A stretch of DNA of 64,000 nt from Ruminococcaceae bacterium D5. GTDB taxonomy: Bacteria; Bacillota; Clostridia; Oscillospirales; Ruminococcaceae. This document shows positions 58,781 through 64,000 of this stretch, piece by piece; the first letter of the stretch is position 1, and every line of letters begins with the position of its first letter. A program made the translations under genes and the position numbers. Below the pieces are notes generated by a model, which saw only the letters and a list, made by a program, of their open reading frames with translations, was not told the DNA's origin and made no database searches. The stretch spans positions 1 to 64,000 of the forward strand of contig FORK01000009.1 in assembly GCA_900113995.1 (NCBI GenBank). Reading direction: 5' to 3'.

Positions 58781-58980
58781 GCAGGCGTCTCAAGGCGCGC
58801 CAAAGCTTCCTTCACCTGTATCCTTTGCCCGCAGCCCGTGAACGGGGGATTCTGTTTTGTGAGAGTTTTTCCTCTGCCGATGGCCTTTCGGCATCAGCCC
58901 GTTTCGCTCGATGCCTGAAGCGCTTTTTTGCGGAATATCTCCACCGGCAGAACCGGCGGTTGCCCTCATCAACAATGGAC
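58781..58980 (+). repeat. Dispersed hairpin-rich repeat, diverged copy
   Basis: Block order matches copy 1 at 26745-27046: GGCGTCTCAAGGCGCGCC, GCCCGTGAACGGG, a CCGATGGCCTTTCGGCATC hairpin, CGATGCCTGAAGCG and CTCCACCGGCAGAACCGGCGG. It lacks the GGCGCGCC-rich middle block. It lies between two convergent genes, with no coding frame. Confidence 0.55.
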
Positions 58981-59110
58981 CGCGCCCGCAGGTGTATCTG
59001 CAGGCGCGGCCCTGCGGGTTTCCGAAAGAAACGTATGGAAAAGCCGCCGGATATCCTGATCCGGCGGGACGCGGCGCCTCGAAGGCCCCCCGGGCAAAGG
59101 CCCCGGCGGC

Positions 59111-59716
59111 TCAGGCCCCGCCCGGGAAGGGCAGGGAGGTGGGATGCGCCTCAAACCGCACCGGCTCAAAGGCAAGCTCCCGCGCCGGGACGACCGGCTT
59201 CGGGTCAGCGGGATGATCGCTGAGCAGCTTTTCCATCCAGATCATGTCATACCAGCGGCCGAGCTTATAGCCGCAGCGGGTGAAATGTCCGACCTCGCGG
59301 TATCCCATCCGCTCATGGAAGAGGATGCTGCCCGGATTGGGATAAGCGATACAGGCGTTTGCGTTGGTGATGTGCTGACGCTTCAAAAGCTCCTCAAGCT
59401 GCTGGTAGAGCCGCCGGCCCACCCCCATTCCCCGGCAGTCCCGCCGGAGGTAGATGGTCGTTTCAACCGCCCAGTCGTAGGCGGCGCGCTCTTTGAAGGG
59501 TGCGGCGTAGGCATAGCCGAGCACCCCTTTCTCCGACTCGGCGGCCAGATAGGGGTACCGGGCGAGGATGCGGCGCATCCTCCGGGTAAATTCTGCGGCG
59601 TCCGGCGCCTCGTATTCGAAGGTAATCGCCGTATCGGTGACATAGGGGGCATAGATGGCGAGCAGGGCCGGGACATCGTCCTCCCGGGCCATGCGGATGG
59701 TGACGGGAATTCCCAT
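59111..59716 (-). CDS. GNAT acetyltransferase, phosphinothricin/methionine sulfoximine type
   Basis: 201 residues. Starts IRMAREDDVPALLAIYAPYV, has TAITFEYEAPDAAEFTRRMR, the acetyl-CoA loop RRDCRGMGVGRRLYQQLEEL, and ACIAYPNPGSILFHERMGYR with VGHFTRCGYKLGRWYDMIWM. This order is characteristic of PAT/MddA-type N-acetyltransferases acting on glutamate analogues. The C-terminal 25 residues extend beyond the usual domain. Confidence 0.9.
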   Translation of the reverse strand: MGIPVTIRMAREDDVPALLAIYAPYVTDTAITFEYEAPDAAEFTRRMRRILARYPYLAAESEKGVLGYAYAAPFKERAAYDWAVETTIYLRRDCRGMGVGRRLYQQLEELLKRQHITNANACIAYPNPGSILFHERMGYREVGHFTRCGYKLGRWYDMIWMEKLLSDHPADPKPVVPARELAFEPVRFEAHPTSLPFPGGA

Positions 59717-59827
59717 AAAACGATCAGCTCCTTTTGCCCTATCCTAACATATGGCGGGCGGGTTCGGCAATCCCCCGGTTGCGCGCCGGCCCGGATTCTG
59801 CCATAATGGAGAAAAGGAGGAATCGAC

Positions 59828-60319
59828 ATGCCCTGGTGTCCGAAATGCGGCGGGGAATACCGCGAGGGATTTTCCTTCTGCGTTGACTGCCAGTGCGGCC
59901 TGACGGACGATCCGCCGGAAACGGCGCGGGCCCTCCCTCCGGCGGGGGACAGGATGGAGCCCGTCCTGCTCTGCGAAATCGAGGACGGACCGAAAACCGG
60001 TCTGCTGACCGCTCTGCTCGAGGGCGAAGGAATCCCGGTTCTCGTCAGATATCCGTCGATTGGACTGCAAACCAAGCTGGGCTGCGGATTTTCCCTCACC
60101 GGCGTCCGTCTCTATGTCGATGCCGGGGATCTGGAAACGGCGCGGGAGCTGACGGCCGCTTTTTCCGAAAGCAAAGAGGAAGCCCCCGGCTTCTCCGGCC
60201 CTTTCCCAGCTGACCGGCGCAGGCGGAAAATTCTGCTGCTCTGCATGCTGCTGCCCACCCTGCTGACAGGGGCCGGCTGCCTTCTCGCCTGGCTTTGGAA
60301 GCTGGCGTTTGCCCACTGA
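59828..60319 (+). CDS. Zinc-ribbon protein with DUF2007-like domain and membrane anchor
   Basis: 163 residues. An N-terminal zinc ribbon MPWCPKCGGEYREGFSFCVD with CQCG, a central domain like DUF2007 (VLLCEIEDGPKTGLLTALLE, GVRLYVDAGDLETARELTAA) and one C-terminal membrane segment (ILLLCMLLPTLLTGAGCLLAW). It is preceded by GGAGG. The function of this protein type is unknown. Confidence 0.8.
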   Translation: MPWCPKCGGEYREGFSFCVDCQCGLTDDPPETARALPPAGDRMEPVLLCEIEDGPKTGLLTALLEGEGIPVLVRYPSIGLQTKLGCGFSLTGVRLYVDAGDLETARELTAAFSESKEEAPGFSGPFPADRRRRKILLLCMLLPTLLTGAGCLLAWLWKLAFAH

Positions 60320-60429
60320 CCTCCCGCTGTTTTCCCTTTTTAAGACCGAAAGAAAAAGAACCGGGCGCCTTGGGGCGGAATAGATCCGTTTCACCGCTCC
60401 CATACTGAAACCGGAAGGAGGAATCCGCC

Positions 60430-61056
60430 ATGCTCCGGGAGGAATACCGCGCGGCCCTCGCTTTTCTGCGGGGGCGCCGCCGGATGCTCCGGCTGGTGAC
60501 CGTCTGCTTTCTGGCAGGAGGGCTGGCCACCGCAATCGCCGCCTGGACCGCCTTCAGCAGCGATCCCGCTCTGATCGGAACGCTGATGGAACAGGTCGGG
60601 GAGCTGCTCGACTCCAAACAGATTGCCGACGAGACGGGGCAGCTTGACGCATTCCGGCTCTTTCTCGCCAACTTCTGGGCCTCGGGGATTACTCTGCTCT
60701 ACGGCGGCGTTCCGTTCCTTTATCTGCCGCTCTGGCCGATGGCCCTCAACGCGGGGATGCTCGGCGTCGTATCGGCCGCCGCCCTGCGGATGGGGATTCC
60801 GCCCGCCGCGCTTGCCGCTTCCCTGCTGCCGCACGGCGTTTTTGAAATTCCCGCCCTGCTCATCAGCGGCACAATGGGTCTGACCTTCTGCCATTCGATC
60901 GTCCGGCGGATTCTGCATCTGCCCGAGCCGCTGCCGCTCATTGTGCTGATCCACGAACTGCTGCGGACCACCGTTCTGGTTGTGCTGCCGCTGCTTGCTC
61001 TCGCGGCGGTGATCGAGGCCCATGTGACCGGCCCGATCGCTTCGCTCTTTCTGTAA
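60430..61056 (+). CDS. SpoIIM-family membrane protein
   Basis: 208 residues with about five membrane segments. FLANFWASGITLLYGGVPFL and LLPHGVFEIPALLISG carry the SpoIIM superfamily motif (PHGxxE). In Bacillus, SpoIIM acts with SpoIID and SpoIIP in engulfment; those partners are not in the window, and this may be a non-sporulation relative. It ends 24 bp before sdaAB, possibly in one transcript. Confidence 0.85.
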   Translation: MLREEYRAALAFLRGRRRMLRLVTVCFLAGGLATAIAAWTAFSSDPALIGTLMEQVGELLDSKQIADETGQLDAFRLFLANFWASGITLLYGGVPFLYLPLWPMALNAGMLGVVSAAALRMGIPPAALAASLLPHGVFEIPALLISGTMGLTFCHSIVRRILHLPEPLPLIVLIHELLRTTVLVVLPLLALAAVIEAHVTGPIASLFL

Positions 61057-61080
61057 CCGTCATCCGAAGGAGGAATTGTT

Positions 61081-61776
61081 CTGGAAATCAGTATCTTCAA
61101 AGCGGTCGGGCCGATCATGATCGGTCCTTCCAGCTCCCACACGGCGGGGGCGGCCCGGCTCGCGCGGATCGCGCGGCTGATCGTCGCCGCTCCGTTTTCC
61201 CATGTGTGCTTCGCACTGCACGGCTCCTTTGCCAAAACCTACCGCGGACACGGCACCGACCGCGCGCTGGTGGCCGGGGCGCTCGGGCTGCGCGAGGATG
61301 ACGAGCGGCTTGCGGATTCCTTCGCACTTGCGCGGCAGGCGGGGCTTTCGTGGGAATTCGCCGAGGCCGACCTCGGCGGGATGCATGAAAATTCGGTGCG
61401 GATGACCTTCACCCTCACTGACGGAAGCAGGCAGGAGATCACCGGCTCGTCGATCGGCGGGGGACAGATCGTCATCCGCTCAATCAACGGCTTCGAGACG
61501 GAATATTCCGCCCAGTCGAGCGCGCTCATCATCCGGCAGTACGACCGGCCGGGGGTGGTCAGCGAGGTATCGGGGGTTCTGGCCGGGCACGGCATCAATA
61601 TCGCGGTGATGCGGGTTTCCCGCAGCGCGCGGGGAGAAACCGCCTTCTGTATCATCGAGACCGACGACTGGATTCCCCGGGAGGTCGAAGCCACCCTGCG
61701 GGAGCTGCCCAAGATCATCAGCGTGCGGGCCATCAACCTCATCGACCGGGAGGAATCGACATGTACAGTAATTTAG
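61081..61776 (+). CDS. sdaAB: L-serine ammonia-lyase beta subunit (CTG start)
   Basis: 231 residues. Contains VGPIMIGPSSSHTAGAARLA, the family N-terminal motif, and a C-terminal ACT domain (YDRPGVVSEVSGVLAGHGIN, IAVMRVSRSARGETAFCII). An internal ATG at 61117 would remove the expected LEISIFKAVGP start. The in-frame CTG at 61081 lies 7 bases after AAGGAGG and gives the canonical N-terminus, so it is the probable start. With SdaAA it makes pyruvate and ammonia from L-serine using a 4Fe-4S cluster. Confidence 0.9.
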   Translation: MEISIFKAVGPIMIGPSSSHTAGAARLARIARLIVAAPFSHVCFALHGSFAKTYRGHGTDRALVAGALGLREDDERLADSFALARQAGLSWEFAEADLGGMHENSVRMTFTLTDGSRQEITGSSIGGGQIVIRSINGFETEYSAQSSALIIRQYDRPGVVSEVSGVLAGHGINIAVMRVSRSARGETAFCIIETDDWIPREVEATLRELPKIISVRAINLIDREESTCTVI

Positions 61777-62684
61777 CGCAGCTGCTTGCCCTCGCGGAAA
61801 AGCAGGGAGTCCCGCTCTGGCGGATCATCCTCGAAAACGAGAAGAAGCTCTCCGACATTTCGGAGGAGGGCGTTTTTGCCCTGCTTCACGAGCACTATCA
61901 GGTCATGACCGCTTCGGCGACCAAGGCCCTCGACCGGCCGATGCCCACCGTTCTTGGACTGATTTCGGGCATTGCCGCGCCGCAGTACCGTTATTCCCGG
62001 ACAGAGGGCGGACTTTGCGGCGGCGTTCTTAACCGCGCGATGGCTTACGCCCTTTCGTGCAGCGAGGTCAACGCCTCGATGGGCAGAATCTGCGCCGCCC
62101 CCACCGCGGGGGCCTGCGGCATTCTGCCCGCCGTGCTGATGACCCTGCGCGAGGAGCTTTCCCTCAGTCTCCGCCAGACCCTCTGCGGGCTGCTGACTGC
62201 CTCCGGCGTCGGGGCCGTCATCATGAAGAACGCCACCGTCGCCGGAGCCGAAGGAGGCTGTCAGGCGGAATGCGGGGTAGCGGCCGCGATGGCGGCAGCA
62301 GCCGCCGTCCAGATGGCAATGGGCTCTCCCGGGCAGTCAATGCACGCCGTCAGCTTTGCGCTGATGAACTCGATGGGGCTGGTCTGCGATCCGGTCGCCG
62401 GACTGGTGCAGGTGCCCTGCGCCCAGCGCAATGCCTCCCAAACCGCCAACGCCCTGCTCTCGGCCGATCTCGCCCTCGCCGGAATGACCAGCGTAATCCC
62501 GGCTGATCAGGTCGTTGAGGCGATGTACCGGGTCGGTCGCCAGCTCCCTATGGAGCTGCGCGAAACGGCGATGGGCGGCATTGCCGCGACCGAGGCGGGG
62601 CGCGAATATGCAAGGCGGCTGGCTGAAGAAACGCAGGCAGCCGCCGGCGGGGAAGCCTGCACAGGCAGCCCGGCGCCATTTTGA
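61761..62684 (+). CDS. sdaAA: L-serine ammonia-lyase alpha subunit
   Basis: 307 residues. Cluster-binding cysteines are in the segments SEVNASMGRICAAPTAGACG, AGAEGGCQAECGVAAAMAAA and LVCDPVAGLVQVPCAQRNAS. It overlaps sdaAB by 16 bp. A partial copy of its 3' end (GCGGCTGGCYGAAGAAACGC type) recurs downstream at 62810-62833. Confidence 0.95.
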   Translation: MYSNLAQLLALAEKQGVPLWRIILENEKKLSDISEEGVFALLHEHYQVMTASATKALDRPMPTVLGLISGIAAPQYRYSRTEGGLCGGVLNRAMAYALSCSEVNASMGRICAAPTAGACGILPAVLMTLREELSLSLRQTLCGLLTASGVGAVIMKNATVAGAEGGCQAECGVAAAMAAAAAVQMAMGSPGQSMHAVSFALMNSMGLVCDPVAGLVQVPCAQRNASQTANALLSADLALAGMTSVIPADQVVEAMYRVGRQLPMELRETAMGGIAATEAGREYARRLAEETQAAAGGEACTGSPAPF

Positions 62685-62995
62685 CAGCCTAGCATATCCT
62701 GTTGAATGAATTTGATTCCGGGCAGTCCCCTTCGGCGCTGCAATGAAGGCCCGGCCGTTTGCACGCGCCCTTTCCCACGCTGCGCGATCGGCGGGTGCAA
62801 ATCCGCACAGCGGCTGGCCGAAGAAACGCAGGCGGTGAGGGGTGAGGAAGGATGGGTTGGAAGCCACCATTTTTTGACACATTTGCGAATATTGTCAAAT
62901 TTCAATTTATTCCGGTCAATTTCTTGTGCATTTTTCCTTGTTGTGCTATACTAAAATAAAACAAAGTATGAATAAAACAACAAGGAGGTATTTCT
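62685..62995 (+). other. Gap after sdaAA: repeat and promoter of the MBL gene
   Basis: 62810-62833 repeats sdaAA 62615-62638 with one mismatch. Toward the end a promoter TTGTGC (62924-62929), 17 bp, TATACT (62947-62952) precedes the MBL gene. No coding frame is seen. Confidence 0.65.
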
Positions 62996-63829
62996 ATGCG
63001 GTTTCAAGCCACCGTTTTGATCGACAATACGACCGTTTCTCCCGAACTGAAGGCGGAACACGGCCTGAGCATCCTGATTACGGCGGGGGACGGCTACCGC
63101 CTCCTTCTCGATACGGGAGATACCGGAGCCTTTCTCGATAACGCCGCCGCCCTTGGGACCGACCTCAACGGGCTGGATGCGCTGGTGCTGAGCCATGGCC
63201 ACTACGATCACACCGGCGGGCTGTCCACCCTGCTCGAGCAGTGCGACCCGCCGAAGGAGATCTATTTCGGTTCCTGCTTTTTTGCGCCGCGCTACCGCCG
63301 GGAGCTTGGCCGGATGCGCGGCATCTCGGCGCGCGTTCAGGAGATGGACCTGATGAAGCGCCGCCTCAACTACTACATGCTCGACCGCTCGATCTGTTAT
63401 CCACTGCACGAGGGAATCTGGCTGGTCACCGGATTTCCGTCCACCAACCGCTTCGAGAAGCCGGTCAAGGCGATGGTGCGGCGGATCGGAGAGGATTTCA
63501 TCGTCGATGATTTCTGCGACGAGGTGGCGGTCGTCCTTGAGCAGGAGGATTCCCTGAGCGTCGTGAGCGGATGCTCCCACAACGGCATGATTAACATCTG
63601 CCAGCGGGTAAGCAGCTACTTCCAGCGCCCGGTGGATACCTTCCTCGGGGGCACCCATCTGGTGGCCGCCGACAGCGCGCGGCTGCGCTCGACCATCAAG
63701 GCGCTCGGCTTTTTGCGGGTGCGGCGGATCGCTGCCTGCCACTGCAACGGCCAGGAGGCCAATGAGCTGTTCGCCCGCGAGCTGCGCGGCTATCTGCCGG
63801 TCCATTCGGGCTCGGTCATCGAGCTTTAG
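62996..63829 (+). CDS. MBL-fold hydrolase of the dihydropterin-phosphate synthase-like group
   Basis: 277 residues. Metal motif LSHGHYDHTGGLSTL; later VVSGCSHNGMINICQRV and FLGGTHLVAAD, with CHCNGQEANELF near the end. This pattern matches MBL proteins annotated as 7,8-dihydropterin-6-methyl-4-(beta-D-ribofuranosyl)-aminobenzene-5'-phosphate synthase-like. The true substrate is unproven. AAGGAGG precedes the start and a hairpin terminator follows. Confidence 0.88.
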   Translation: MRFQATVLIDNTTVSPELKAEHGLSILITAGDGYRLLLDTGDTGAFLDNAAALGTDLNGLDALVLSHGHYDHTGGLSTLLEQCDPPKEIYFGSCFFAPRYRRELGRMRGISARVQEMDLMKRRLNYYMLDRSICYPLHEGIWLVTGFPSTNRFEKPVKAMVRRIGEDFIVDDFCDEVAVVLEQEDSLSVVSGCSHNGMINICQRVSSYFQRPVDTFLGGTHLVAADSARLRSTIKALGFLRVRRIAACHCNGQEANELFARELRGYLPVHSGSVIEL

Positions 63830-63836
63830 AATCAAA

Positions 63837-63862
63837 ACCACGCGTTTACGCGTGGTTTGCAC
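63837..63862 (+). terminator. Terminator-like hairpin after the MBL gene
   Basis: AAACCACGCG pairs with CGCGTGGTTT around TTTA. The remaining 140 bp to the window end shows no recognisable gene. Confidence 0.65.
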
Positions 63863-64000
63863 CAACCCTGAAAGGGCATATTAAAGGGCATCTTACCGTC
63901 CTGCCTTTTAAGATGCTTCGAACATTTTTTCCATGCGTTACATGCACCGCAGCTGCAAAAGCAGCAATGCTCTCTGATTAGCCCTTCTGTTTCCCCATGA

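Overview
The window looks like a GC-rich clostridial chromosome, most likely Oscillospiraceae/Ruminococcaceae. Evidence: Firmicute-type AGGAGG ribosome sites, a T-box leader, a SpoIIM-family protein, HxlR, DegV, EFR1, DUF4830 and DUF421-type proteins, a TAXI-TRAP system, a two-subunit clostridial serine dehydratase, sigma-54 and PPDK. The organism assignment is inference from gene content; no rRNA or marker gene is present.

Layout. 1-4600: end of a MarR regulator with its MATE exporter, an anion transporter of the SLC13/ArsB fold, an MmcQ/YjbR protein and a LysR regulator with a large inverted-repeat operator. 4874-13727: an 8.8-kb integrated element inserted in the 3' end of tRNA-Gly(CCC), bounded by a 25-bp direct repeat. 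It carries an integrase, a CI/Cro-like switch on an AT-rich cassette, an operon of small HTH and hypothetical proteins, its own sigma-70-like factor, an RHH protein with three matching operator palindromes, a structured leader, and a striking array of 24-bp palindromes spaced every 56 bp. No relaxase, replication initiator or virion gene is visible. 13953-19502: an AraC-type response regulator, a YesM-like sensor kinase and two sugar-binding-protein-like genes, with no permease. 19705-26458: a YheO/DauR-like regulator, RidA, a TAXI-TRAP importer and two paralogous M24 peptidases, probably one uptake-and-degradation module. 27183-33460: EFR1 flavoprotein, MBL hydrolase, beta carbonic anhydrase, an EF-G-2-type paralogue and a DUF4830 lipoprotein-like protein. 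33688: tRNA-Ser(CGA), followed by a gene-poor stretch with repeats and a MerR remnant. 35444-45122: cupin, DUF421, a flavodoxin/HxlR divergent pair, TrmO, a GGDEF sensor, PPDK and a VTT protein. 45357-53047: nitroreductase, DegV, a BmpA-less nucleoside-type ABC transporter, a radical SAM protein and RpoN. 53354-57421: a DapF-like epimerase and a T-box-controlled leuCDB operon. 57800-63829: hydroxyacid dehydrogenase, acetyltransferase, zinc-ribbon protein, SpoIIM-like protein, serine dehydratase (sdaAB-sdaAA) and an MBL protein.

The most unusual material is in the integrated element: the palindrome array at 6884-7205, a matching palindrome inside the duplicated promoter-like repeats in front of the sigma gene, the three-site RHH control region and the folded leader. 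A separate dispersed repeat family built of hairpins occurs near 26.7-27.0, 35.0-35.3 and 58.8-59.0 kb. Two biosynthetic or catabolic genes (leuB, sdaAA) have partial copies of their own 3' ends just downstream.
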